Below, piece by piece: positions 1 to 8,600 of a stretch of DNA of 24,149 nucleotides (within the stretch, counting starts at the first letter, position 1; each line of letters starts with the position of its first letter). The notes beneath the pieces were generated by a model. It ran no database searches. It saw only the letters and a list, made by a program, of their open reading frames with translations, and was not told the origin of the DNA. The DNA comes from a virus: positions 1 through 24,149 of IMG/VR virus record IMGVR_UViG_3300049893_000651; one strand, 5' to 3'. Both the position numbers and the translations under genes were made by a program.

Positions 1-41
1 TCTGACATTGCAAGCTGAATTTGTGCAAGATGTTGGAACAT
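1..41 (-). CDS. Possible start of next gene (partial, cut by window edge)
   Basis: An ATG at 41-39 opens a frame that stays open for 13 codons to the window edge (MFQHLAQIQLAMS). It is preceded by AGGGGG four bases upstream, a plausible Shine-Dalgarno match similar to the G-rich sites used elsewhere in the window. It lies directly after the terminator-like hairpin at 55-116, so it would start a new transcription unit or depend on read-through. The fragment is far too short to identify. In comparable phages a lysis or accessory gene could sit here, but nothing visible says so. Confidence 0.3.
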   Translation of the reverse strand, partial: MFQHLAQIQLAMS

Positions 42-54
42 ACTGCCCCCTGAT

Positions 55-116
55 AAAAGAAAAGCGGCCCGGGACCCCGTGTGGGGTAATCCTCTGTGAC
101 GAGGAAACCGGACCGC
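55..116 (-). terminator. Rho-independent terminator with branched stem
   Basis: Read on the minus strand, a 9-base-pair outer stem pairs GCGGTCCGG (116-108) with CCGGGCCGC (72-64), including one G-U wobble. It is followed at once by TTTTCTTTTA (63-54). The stem encloses two small hairpins: CCTC-N6-GAGG (104-91) and ACCCC-ACAC-GGGGT (87-74), giving a three-way junction. The wobble pair would be a C-A mismatch on the plus strand and the T-tract exists only on the minus side, so the element serves minus-strand transcription. It sits 92 bases after the last structural gene and probably ends the late operon. Confidence 0.72.
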
Positions 117-139
117 CGCGCGTCGAGCCGTGAAGCTCT
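55..139 (-). ncRNA. Candidate small structured RNA
   Basis: A transcript starting at the promoter-like sequence 173-146 would begin near 139 and end at the U-tract near 55, giving about 85 bases. Its 5' end forms a GAGC-UUCACG-GCUC hairpin (138-125). A GC-rich linker follows, then the branched terminator structure. The octamer CTCTGTGA (plus strand) occurs at 136-143 and again at 92-99. No open reading frame of note fits inside. It does not fold as a tRNA. It could equally be only a leader plus terminator with no role of its own; promoter and function are inferences. Confidence 0.3.
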
Positions 140-145
140 GTGAAC

Positions 146-173
146 AGTATAGCGCGATCTGCTGGTATTACAA
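146..173 (-). promoter_or_regulatory. Putative sigma70-type promoter
   Basis: The minus strand carries TTGTAA (173-168) and TATACT (151-146) separated by 16 bases: four of six and five of six matches to the -35 and -10 consensus. It lies between the end of the beta-helix gene and the branched terminator. It would therefore either produce the short RNA ending at about 55 or supply a downstream gene by read-through. A single match of this quality can occur by chance. Confidence 0.33.
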
Positions 174-207
174 TGGCCTGATGCTGGTAAAAACTATCCT
201 GACGCCA

Positions 208-1542
208 TCAAGCCGCGAATGCATAGCACTGAGTAGCGAGGTCGTCTTGATCAATTCCGATATTGATTTTGTAGTCACCAACAAGGCCAGCCATAGTTAA
301 CTGCGGGAACGCTTTCAGAGCGTTTGAACCAGCTTTTACGGTAAAATCCTTATTATCAGGATCGGTCAATTGTGGGTTAACACCAGTAATATTCGTGCTA
401 TCAAGTGTGCCTAGATATGTGGTAGAAATGTCTGTGGTGTTGTTATAGAAAATATTATACATGATCAGCATTCCGCCATTTGCAACCGTGTCAGATATTG
501 CTGTGCCACATGTATGGAAGATGCAAGCCATGATTGGTATGGTCCGTAGAAACGCGCCGTCTGATTTGATGCCATATGAAGTGCATTTATAAAATATGCA
601 ACCGTGCAGTTGCGCGCCAGTACCGGTCGCCGCTGACTGGATTAAACCGTTAGTCAACGTATCGAATACGCAGTAAAAAAATCGCCCCGTATTTGTCGAT
701 GCGAAGGAAGCTCCCGTCAAACTATCATGCAGATAGCAGTACAGTAAGTTGTTCGTCCCACCTGCCAGCGCTACACCGGACGCCGCAGTTAGCTCACACA
801 ATATATAGTAAGTAAAACTTTGAGAAGCAGAAGATGTCGCGCTTGCGCCTGAATTATTAAACGAGCAGTTATAAGCTATGCCGCCTGTACCCCCGGAAAC
901 AAGCGTCTGTCCTGAACGAGATCCATCGTAACGAACATGTGAGGTGCGCCAATATTGCCCGAATGTGAGTCCATTTGAACTCATATTCAGAATTGGTCGA
1001 TTAGTTCCGGTAGGAGCGTCGCCACGAGTAGTATTGTATCCCTCAAACACAATGGGTGCCGTTGCTGTAGACGAAGTTGATGCCACAGAAATAGCCGCTG
1101 TATATGTGTAGGTTCCGCCCCGAATCCACGCTTTATTCCCACCAACCATCTGTTCGAAATGGGCATCAAGTGGGACAAGTAAGCGACCACCTACACGTCC
1201 ATATCCGTTGGTCATGTTATTTGATGTGCCAATCACGCGATCAATTGTTATGGTGTTTGGATCAACATACGTCATTACGCAATACAGACCCGCTGTATTT
1301 CCGGTACCCGGAGCGGTGTATATGTTTAGTATGCTGCCAACAATACTAGAGTCGAAATTCCCGCCTGCTGACGTGACTGTGGTGGAATTTGCGGTACACG
1401 CAAGATCAAGCCATTCCCTATAATAGCTGTCAGACTGGCTATAGTCCGTACCGGCACCAGAAACCCCTGATGCATAACCGCCGCCGTTATTTTGATTTCC
1501 ACCAGTTCCGTACTCTAATACTGTGGTCGCATCAAGAGCCAT
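208..1542 (-). CDS. Beta-helix virion protein / candidate tailspike or accessory adhesin
   Basis: A 444-residue protein. The N-terminal region has a Gly/Asn-rich stretch (NQNNGGGYASG, about residues 16-26) and GTDYSQ soon after, seen in many phage beta-helix proteins. After about residue 135 it shows short repeated rungs with regularly spaced GG, NN, CxF and IFY-type turns (LLYCYLHD, RFFYCVFD, LHGCIFYKC, IMACIFHTC, LIMYNIFYNN). This is the usual signature of a right-handed parallel beta-helix. No signal peptide or membrane segment is visible. It is the last gene of the fibre cassette; its ATG lies five bases beyond the upstream gene's TGA, with GGGGTGA as a weak Shine-Dalgarno site. A role in receptor binding or surface polysaccharide attachment/degradation is inferred from fold and position. 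No catalytic residues can be assigned. An alternative is a non-enzymatic head or tail decoration. Confidence 0.75.
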   Translation of the reverse strand: MALDATTVLEYGTGGNQNNGGGYASGVSGAGTDYSQSDSYYREWLDLACTANSTTVTSAGGNFDSSIVGSILNIYTAPGTGNTAGLYCVMTYVDPNTITIDRVIGTSNNMTNGYGRVGGRLLVPLDAHFEQMVGGNKAWIRGGTYTYTAAISVASTSSTATAPIVFEGYNTTRGDAPTGTNRPILNMSSNGLTFGQYWRTSHVRYDGSRSGQTLVSGGTGGIAYNCSFNNSGASATSSASQSFTYYILCELTAASGVALAGGTNNLLYCYLHDSLTGASFASTNTGRFFYCVFDTLTNGLIQSAATGTGAQLHGCIFYKCTSYGIKSDGAFLRTIPIMACIFHTCGTAISDTVANGGMLIMYNIFYNNTTDISTTYLGTLDSTNITGVNPQLTDPDNKDFTVKAGSNALKAFPQLTMAGLVGDYKINIGIDQDDLATQCYAFAA

Positions 1543-1546
1543 CTAT

Positions 1547-1858
1547 TCACCCCGTTATAATTTGATTGCTGTTACGATTCCACCCATCATCCGATATGTC
1601 GGCGCCAGTAGGAATCGATACGTTGTCCATGTTGCACTGGATGAAGCGAACATTCTGCATGTTTGCTGGTATCGAATTGTATGGCGGGACCACTCCTTGT
1701 CTCGGTGACTGGTAAAAACATGAATTGATTACGCAGGTGTTATCAAATTCAGCAGGGTCAATCTCAGATAAATCAACGTCAGTGAAATCGCCATGCGAAT
1801 ATTTCTCATTCACTTCCCACGTCCTGCCGTTCAAACCGCACTCTGTAAATGTTGTCAT
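1547..1858 (-). CDS. Small pentapeptide-like phage protein, function unknown
   Basis: A 103-residue protein starting by an ATGA overlap with the end of the fibre gene. Its middle runs in five-residue steps, with hydrophobic residues (mostly F, L or C) recurring at every fifth position: GDFTDVDLSEIDPAEFDNTC, and later VRFIQCNMDNVSIP. This resembles a short, irregular pentapeptide-repeat solenoid. Cys residues fall at the solenoid positions. I recognise the general pattern from small proteins next to phage fibre genes, but know of no assigned function. Position between the fibre and a beta-helix adhesin suggests a virion accessory, a fibre chaperone, or a spacer linking adhesins. All three are inference. 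Confidence 0.6.
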   Translation of the reverse strand: MTTFTECGLNGRTWEVNEKYSHGDFTDVDLSEIDPAEFDNTCVINSCFYQSPRQGVVPPYNSIPANMQNVRFIQCNMDNVSIPTGADISDDGWNRNSNQIITG

Positions 1859-4800
1859 ACTCTCGTCACCCTCAACTGAACATGGATTATTTTACACGTC
1901 GTCACACTGTCAAGATTGACAGTGAACAGATCATTCTGAGCAATGCTGGTGTCTGACCAGCTGGACACGTTGGCGCTATTTGTCTGGGCGCTGGATAGGG
2001 TAGGCTTATTTCCCGATCCACCAACAATGGACGAACCGCCCACCTTGATGTCAACCACCGCAGACCCGGACGCATCTGCCGCAATGTACCAACTGTCTAT
2101 CGTGCATGCGTATGGTGCCGGCAGTAGGCAGTATGCCCCAGTGGCCGGGACCGATCCGCCACCATTAATTACGAAAAACAGCGTGCTATTCATCCCTGAA
2201 ATCGCGGTGACTGGGTGTGAGCTGGCCGCGTCACGATTGATCAGCGTGTTGTGGTCAGTTGGACTGATGTTTGCGCTTGAAACCTGCCCAGTGGTGTGCA
2301 TTGGCGTAGCTGAAATGTATGTCGGAGTGCCGCCAACATTCCGGTATATCACGCGATACACCAGCCGCCATTCGCGGGTTGAGAACCCGTAGACAGTCGC
2401 AAGGGCGCTATTTGATGCGGCTGTAGTAGTTAAATGTTGGTTCTGGCCAACCACAACAAAATAAGGATAGTTAATATCGTTTGTATGATAAACGTCGTTT
2501 ATAACATATTTACTCGCGTCTACGCTTGCAAGTGTTCCAGCATTGTCATACTGTAGCGCACCAGTGTTAACAGAATACGGCGTGGATGTATTCGGAACAA
2601 TTCGTGATGCTGTCAGACCAGCATTTCGATAAACAAGCGTGCATGTCGTTTTCGTTCCGCCGGTATCGTTTGGAATATCCTCGTCAAACATAAGGCCCTG
2701 CGACATTGACAGCGTAGTATTGGTAAAAGTTCCGATTGACCCCGAGCCGTACAGCGCACCAAAAGCCATATGGTGGGCATAATGTATGCCCCGATCCTTC
2801 AGAATCCCATGCCGTTCTTCACCAACAGAATAATTTGAGCCGTCCTTGTAAACGGTAGCAACCGGCACATTATTACTCAGAATATCCCACGGACTGGTAG
2901 AAACGCTCAGTGTTCCTGAATCGGTGTAATAGATATAGTGTTGTGTCAGGTCTGTGCTGATTGCCACAGATTGGGTCGTTGTCTTGTTTATTTTCGTGCC
3001 ATTCGCATAGACGTTGTAATTTGTACCCGTCGTGATTTCAAAATTACTACCGTTCATTGCGATAGTGCTGGACGTGCGGTTTTCAAATCCGTGCAGTGCC
3101 TGGGCGTTCACATTCGCAGAAGACAAAGCAGTTCCGTTGATCTTATACGATTGACCAGAAGGTATGTTTATCGTTCCGTTATCGTCAACAGTCACAAGTG
3201 AATTTTGGATCAGCTTTCCAGTAGTCGAGTCGTATCTAGCAATGGCATTATCGGTGCTAGATGATGGGCCAACTACATCACCAGTACCACCAGCGCCGCC
3301 AACAATTCCGCCCCCTGTTGTTCCTACTGCCTGTACAAACGTGGATGTTCGTAAATTTCCAGAATCATCAAACCATAAATACCTTTCAACTGAATTTGGC
3401 TGAGATAACCCTATAAAACCAGAATAATTTCCGTTGTTTGACCAAATACCAAATGTTGTATTGTAATAACCACCAACTGAACAATTTAAATATGCTTTAC
3501 GATCTACGCCGGGTGTTTGATCATTATTCTCAATTGATGCACGCACGACGTTATATACAGGCGTATCATTTATAACTATATGCGTGTGTGCACCAGAAAG
3601 ATCACCGATCACTGATCCATTTGTTGTTCCAACATGATTAAATGTCGATGAATGACGAAGTTTCCCAGTATCATCAAACCACATGAATCTTACAGTTCCA
3701 TTACTTTGATCTAAGCGTATATATGGCGCTGGATATGATGCACCTGCATGTTTGTAAATCCCTAAAGAACTGTATCTTGTATCAACTTTTACATATAGTT
3801 CGGCAGACTGACCGTCAACTAGCGTTTCACTAGAAACCTTTGAGTAAACTGAGCCTGATGAAACGCTATTTATAGTTTGATGATAATGTGATGATGGAGC
3901 AAAAACGACAGGTATTCCTGATAAACTTGAATAAGGTATTTGAGCGCCGCCACTCCCTACAGTGTGATTATGCGAATCACCACTTGTAACACCGTTTCCA
4001 ACAGGAGCGTATACGCCTGAATGGTTATGATTTACTGGTGAATAAACCCCAGTGTGAGTATGTCCATCAAGCGAATATAAAAGCCCATGATCATGATTAC
4101 CTGCTGCTGCCTGATATGCGCCAGTTCCTATTGAATGATGTAATGCAAGCGGACTTGAATCTGTATCAGGTGATTGATGTGTATTTGACTGCAATAATTT
4201 ATCAACAGTATGTGTATGATTTGATGGCTGAAATGATGCTGGTATATTTTTAAGATTTGCATAAGGTATTTGCGCAGTTTGACTACCATCATGAGTATGC
4301 GCGCTTCCACCATCCACACCATTACTGAATAGCGCGTATACACCTGAATGGTTATGATTTACTGGTGAATAGTCTCCTAGATGATTATGATTTCCTGCCG
4401 CTGCCTGGTATACGCCAGTTCCTATCGTGTGATGAAGTGCAAATGGGCCTGAGTCTGTATCAGGCGATTGATGTGTATTAATTACCTCTAGCTTATCTAC
4501 TATATGCGTATGTGCAGATGGAGTAAATGATAACGGTTTATTTGTTAGGGTATTGTAATTTATAAATGCCCCGTCAAATCCATTATGAGCATGACTATTT
4601 CCATTTGTAACTAGACCAGTGTGACTATGTGATACGGCTGCCTTTCCAGATAGGGCGCTATTCAGGTCTGTTTGATCTGCCAGTGTTCCGGTTATTGATC
4701 CCCATGTTCCGCCACCACCTGACCCGCCTGAAATCTGCAATCCCATTTGTTGAAGTAATCGCACAGTTTTATCAAGCTGCTCACCAAGTCCGGCAGCGTC

Positions 4801-5103
4801 AAATGGATAAGCCGTTGGATCATAAGTATTAGATAATGGCTCTTCAAGTCTCAATTCAATTGTGTAATCGGAAGTTAATGGATCAATTGTATTTGGAATA
4901 GGATACGTCACAACCTTGCTTGATGTATCGACAGAAAAATTCGTTGTAACCTCTGTTTCAACGCCATTTGAATCAGTTACATAAATCTTTAAATAAGTAT
5001 CATCTGTATCACCGTCAGGCAGCGTGAAATCATAATCCCATTCAGTTTGATTTCCGTCGCAAACATATGGACCACTCTTTGGGATTTCTACGCCAAAGGT
5101 CAT
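1855..5103 (-). CDS. Tail fibre / receptor-binding protein
   Basis: A 1082-residue modular fibre. Residues 1-105 form a beta-rich tail-attachment domain (WDYDFTLPDGDT, YPFDAAGLGEQLDK), with a short amphipathic helix to about 124 and a glycine hinge. TWGSITGTLADQTDLNSAL (133-151) is a common fibre motif. Residues 159-410 are rich in HxH motifs (H159/H161, H171/H173, H198/H200 and more), which in the T4 long tail fibre tip bind metal along a trimeric needle. A 98-residue segment from D203 is repeated from D301. Two WFDD-x-G-x-LR units lie 102 residues apart (W475, W577). GDVVGPSSSTDNAIARYD (about 608-625) is a widespread module linker. It is followed by a domain with GEERHG (around 765), DHNTLINRDAASSHP (around 955), and a C-terminal beta-sandwich (ADASGSAVVDI) that probably contacts the receptor. 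It starts by ATGA overlap with the preceding gene. Composition changes sharply near the linker, pointing to module exchange. Confidence 0.88.
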   Translation of the reverse strand: MTFGVEIPKSGPYVCDGNQTEWDYDFTLPDGDTDDTYLKIYVTDSNGVETEVTTNFSVDTSSKVVTYPIPNTIDPLTSDYTIELRLEEPLSNTYDPTAYPFDAAGLGEQLDKTVRLLQQMGLQISGGSGGGGTWGSITGTLADQTDLNSALSGKAAVSHSHTGLVTNGNSHAHNGFDGAFINYNTLTNKPLSFTPSAHTHIVDKLEVINTHQSPDTDSGPFALHHTIGTGVYQAAAGNHNHLGDYSPVNHNHSGVYALFSNGVDGGSAHTHDGSQTAQIPYANLKNIPASFQPSNHTHTVDKLLQSNTHQSPDTDSSPLALHHSIGTGAYQAAAGNHDHGLLYSLDGHTHTGVYSPVNHNHSGVYAPVGNGVTSGDSHNHTVGSGGAQIPYSSLSGIPVVFAPSSHYHQTINSVSSGSVYSKVSSETLVDGQSAELYVKVDTRYSSLGIYKHAGASYPAPYIRLDQSNGTVRFMWFDDTGKLRHSSTFNHVGTTNGSVIGDLSGAHTHIVINDTPVYNVVRASIENNDQTPGVDRKAYLNCSVGGYYNTTFGIWSNNGNYSGFIGLSQPNSVERYLWFDDSGNLRTSTFVQAVGTTGGGIVGGAGGTGDVVGPSSSTDNAIARYDSTTGKLIQNSLVTVDDNGTINIPSGQSYKINGTALSSANVNAQALHGFENRTSSTIAMNGSNFEITTGTNYNVYANGTKINKTTTQSVAISTDLTQHYIYYTDSGTLSVSTSPWDILSNNVPVATVYKDGSNYSVGEERHGILKDRGIHYAHHMAFGALYGSGSIGTFTNTTLSMSQGLMFDEDIPNDTGGTKTTCTLVYRNAGLTASRIVPNTSTPYSVNTGALQYDNAGTLASVDASKYVINDVYHTNDINYPYFVVVGQNQHLTTTAASNSALATVYGFSTREWRLVYRVIYRNVGGTPTYISATPMHTTGQVSSANISPTDHNTLINRDAASSHPVTAISGMNSTLFFVINGGGSVPATGAYCLLPAPYACTIDSWYIAADASGSAVVDIKVGGSSIVGGSGNKPTLSSAQTNSANVSSWSDTSIAQNDLFTVNLDSVTTCKIIHVQLRVTRV
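3880..4497 (-). repeat. Tandem 98-residue duplication inside the tail fibre gene
   Basis: Residues 203-300 (4497-4204) and about 301-408 (4203-3880) of the fibre are related copies. Each opens with a DKL...NTHQSPDTDS segment, then ALHH-IGTG-YQAAAGNH, one or two HxH-GVY units, and an AQIPY...L...IP stretch. The sequence caggYgattgatgtgtatt recurs exactly 294 bases apart (4461 and 4167). The second copy has about ten extra residues, a further HTHTGVYSPVN unit, so copy number of the short HxH block also varies. The repeat is in frame and probably sets needle length. Confidence 0.8.
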
Positions 5104-5618
5104 AACACAGAAGCCCTTTCCACGTTTAAAATAATCGAAAATGGAGTAGCAGTCGTATCATCTGGTGTGTAACCACTAACAGTCTGAAGGCATCCGATTA
5201 AATATGGTGTACTCTGAAATGTAATAACCTTGTTTGGTGGTGTCGCAATTTCCGTAAATGCATAATCACCCATAAGTGAAAGCGCAGGCAGTTGTAGCTT
5301 AAAGCAAAATCCTGATTCAGCTTTTAAAAAACCGATGCCATCGTTATCGTTTAATGCCGTGATATTCGCATTAAATAAATACAGATTGAAAACACCAGTT
5401 GCCAATGATGCCGGTATAGCTGAAAAATTTACCTGCAATGATGCGCCAACAACCTTAATAGTCTCGTTCGCATCAAAGGCAGTTACATCGAATACACGAT
5501 TGACTTTTGTGCCGGTTCCAGACCCGATAAAATCAAGTGCTGAGTAAGCCGTATTGGTAGCGGGCTTTGTAAATGATGAAACTAACTGAAAAGATTTCTG
5601 ATACGGATATAAAGCCAT
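5100..5618 (-). CDS. Beta-rich virion-type protein preceding the fibre, function unknown
   Basis: A 172-residue protein with an all-beta appearance and no charged or coiled segments: SSFTKPATNTAYSALDFIG near the N-terminus, LYLFNANITALNDNDGIGF in the middle, LIGCLQTVSGYTPDDTTATPF near the C-terminus. The FTKPA-NTAY and L-GYTP patterns recur in small structural proteins of many tailed phages, which I recognise only as a type, not by name. It is the first gene after a 74-base gap with a promoter-like block, has a strong AAGGGGG site six bases from ATG, and ends by ATGA overlap with the fibre gene. Coupling to the fibre suggests an adaptor joining the fibre to the tail. A capsid decoration role is also possible. 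Confidence 0.72.
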   Translation of the reverse strand: MALYPYQKSFQLVSSFTKPATNTAYSALDFIGSGTGTKVNRVFDVTAFDANETIKVVGASLQVNFSAIPASLATGVFNLYLFNANITALNDNDGIGFLKAESGFCFKLQLPALSLMGDYAFTEIATPPNKVITFQSTPYLIGCLQTVSGYTPDDTTATPFSIILNVERASVL

Positions 5619-5646
5619 GGCTTACCCCCTTGTTAAATTGAATGCT

Positions 5647-5675
5647 ATTTTTTGTATATACATAAATTTTACCAT
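5647..5675 (-). promoter_or_regulatory. Promoter-like element upstream of the fibre cassette (copy B)
   Basis: On the minus strand this reads ATGGTA, an AT-rich spacer, then ATGTATATACAAAAAAT (5663-5647). The same 17 bases, again preceded by ATGGTA and ATTTA, occur at 23224-23208. The core TGTATATACA (5653-5662) is a perfect 10-base palindrome. TATATA (5660-5655) could serve as a -10 box, but no good -35 lies 16-18 bases upstream here, so a phage-specific activator, repressor or polymerase site is as likely as plain sigma70. Predicted start near 5648, about 30 bases before ATG at 5618. Confidence 0.5.
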
Positions 5676-5676
5676 G

Positions 5677-5689
5677 CAATCATTGATTG
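5677..5689. promoter_or_regulatory. Short inverted repeat next to promoter-like copy B
   Basis: CAATCA-T-TGATTG forms a 13-base inverted repeat with a one-base centre, right after the stop codon of the giant ejection protein and just upstream (minus strand) of copy B. The one-base loop and lack of a following U-tract argue against a terminator. A protein-binding site is possible. No counterpart is seen at copy A. Confidence 0.3.
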
Positions 5690-5692
5690 TCA

Positions 5693-8600
5693 CTACTTAT
5701 CAGCCTTTTTCCGGCGCACCATAAGATCGATTGGCTTCGCTTCCATCTCACCTGTCATAATGTCGTGGGCATTCCACAACAGTACATTCGCCTGAGTTGC
5801 CCAAGGCACTCCTGGCCAGTATGTTGCCGAATTACTCCACTTCTCAAGTTTCTCTGAAAACTCCGCGTCTTCACGCACAAGCATTGCCTCTAGCGCTGAT
5901 TCAAGCGGTCGAGTGAACGCAAATGATGTTTGCGCACGCATCTTTTCCTTCTGGCCAGTTACAAACAGGCCGACATTCCGGGATATCAGATTCCCAACAA
6001 TCGGGATTGGACGCACCCAAAAATCTACATCTTTACGCACAAAATACTGTAGCCAGCTTTCATCATCGTTTTTCCTGTCACCCATAGCCATCGATGTGGC
6101 AACTGGCATGAGAAACATATTGGCGGCCACCCAACTGGAAATCCCGATTTTATCATTTATGCTCAATGGTTCTTTCATTTCTTGGCCGGCCAAATAGATA
6201 TGCTCCACCTGGGTATATGCCCAACTCATAAAAAGATTCAATGCCCTACGCCAACCGGTCGTCTGACGCAATACCTTTGGCCTGTCTTCAGCTGCCGCAG
6301 ATGTGAAAATTTGAACCAAATTAGAGTTAGCAATTTTGACGGCTTTATTCTCACCGATGCCCATGGCAATAGCACGATCATAACTCTCATTCCATACAGC
6401 GCTTTCACATATTGTTGATATTGTATGGTAGAACCCGAATATGAGGGAATTTAAAAGCCTGCCACGCTTCTTATTTTGGAAGTAGTCGTATATGTCAGTG
6501 CTTCTGCTTTTCATTCTGTCACGGGCAACCAGAGACTTTTCAAGCATGCGATTTGTATGCTTTGAGAAATGCTGAGTATCTTCAAGCTGTTTTGCCTGAT
6601 TATTCATGATCACATTACCGATATCTGCTGCGCTCTGGAAAATTGAGCCTGGCGCTATTTTTGCTACCTTTCCAGCAACACCAAACACGCCGGACTTAAA
6701 TCCAAGTTTATATGGAGCCGTGAAAAATAAGCTGGATAAGTCACCTGTGGCTTGCCGAATATTCCATGCCATTGTTGCTACGGATGTGGATCGCGCAAAA
6801 ACATCCATATACTTTTCAAGATTTGCCACCTTTGAATTTTCAGAATTTCCATTTGTAGCAACAAATTCAAAGTAGTTTTTCAAGTCGTTAAAAGATTCAT
6901 CACCGTGCTTAGACGACCATATGTTTTTAAAATCATTCGATTTCAAAAGTTTGTTCAACCCAAGTAGGTTTTTCCTGTAATAGATATCACGCAACACAAG
7001 ATCAATTTGATGAATTCCACGGATTGGATCAATATCAACAACATAGTTCGCCCATGCTGATCTTGCCTTAGTGTACCCATTCGCTGTCAGTGTGTGATAT
7101 GCGGCTGAATCAGGCAAATCATATTGATCAAAATATTCGCCTGTTGCAAAGTTTTTATCCCGCTTCAGTGGTGCATACCACCCTTCAACGTATTGTGATT
7201 TGATATTGCCACTTTCATCACGAACCTTTACAGCCATCACGCGCTTATCAACATCCCTTGGCGCAAAGCCCTCTATCTCTAGGTAAGTGTCAACTACATT
7301 CTTGTCGTCTTTTCCTGAAAATATTTCATCACACACTTTGCCATATTCGCGAATGTAATCCCACATTTCAGGCGTCATGTACTTATCCAAAATCGTGTTG
7401 ACATAGTCATTTGTCCAATGATCGCCAAACATATTAGAAAAACCAGTCACTACCCGATCAAGCCCACTTTCAGTGCCAACAAAATGAGCAATTCCAAGAA
7501 CTTCATACATAGACAGTTTTCGGCCCTTCTCCCACTCAGCGTCCACATACTTTTTATGGAGTTCAGGCAAATTCAGTTTTTCCAAATATTCGGAAAGATG
7601 ATTCAATATTGGCAATCGCCGTGCTTCATACTTCGCCCTGGATTCACGCAACGGATCAGTGATTGCACGCCATATCGGATTTTTCGTTGGGTTTTTCACA
7701 TCACCAAAAGCCAAAGCAAGCGTTTCCACTCTGAACATATAAACCTTAGCTGATGATATAAACCCCTTCACACGGTTACCGATATCTTCCTTGTAATTGA
7801 AATCCTCTGATACTGTTCGAGAACCTTCAACCTTCAAACCTTTTTTCCGAACATAGTCAGATATCTCAGAAATAAACTCACCAAAATCCCTACGCTTCTC
7901 ACCAATCAATATCGTGTTCTCGTCATTGGCAATCTTTCGTATTGCCTTTGTGGTGTCATACAAGTCATGTAGCTGGCTCAAAGACAGCGCCTTGATATCC
8001 ATATACAATTCAGGATCACCAAGCCAATATGGCAAATCAATCTTGTCAAAATATGTGTTGTACCAATCTGGGAATGTCGTTTTAAAGAAATCATCAAAAG
8101 ATGAATGCTTTACACCAAACCGACCAAGCAAGTCAATCATAGCGTCAAGATGCACCTGATTTTTCATCAAATCTTTCCTGACTGTTGCAGTCTTATAAAT
8201 CGATCTGATATGGCGCTCTGCAAGTCTGGCCTGCTTTACTGCCGCCCTGTATTGGCTGGCAGCAAGTATCTGTTCATATTTCGCAGACACCGCCTTATAC
8301 ACATTGCGATCTTTAACGGCCTTTGCCGACAATACCGCATGATTTCGCTGTTTTGTGATCAATTCCCTCAGCGCTTTTCTCACCTGGGGCAATGTCATTT
8401 CAGATACTACACGCCAGCTGGCGGCATCAATCTCGTCCTGTCTCGCACGGATATCCTTGAAATAACCCTTGATTTCTTTATCTGCTGATTGTATGAAAAG
8501 TTTTTCGTACATTTTTTCAGTCTTTGCACGCAAAATCTTTTCTTCATACTTTTCTTTCAATTCTAATTGATCAAATAGCGCAGAGTATAAAATAGAATTT

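Noticed and set aside
55-140. tRNA or tRNA-like gene in the stem-rich left end
   Set aside because: The minus-strand fold has two inner arms of four and five pairs and no anticodon arm, no GGTTCGA-type T-loop and no CCA-compatible acceptor. The U-tract after the stem fits a terminator better.
208-1542. Diversity-generating variable region or C-type lectin fold in the 444-residue protein
   Set aside because: The C-terminus shows no lectin-type motif, and no second near-copy with adenine-specific differences is seen in the window.
3880-4497. CRISPR-like or direct-repeat array
   Set aside because: The repeats are in frame, diverged, and encode related protein modules of the fibre. There are no short identical repeats with unique spacers.
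5677-5689. Terminator after the giant ejection gene
   Set aside because: The CAATCA-T-TGATTG repeat has a one-base loop, is AT-rich and has no following U-tract.
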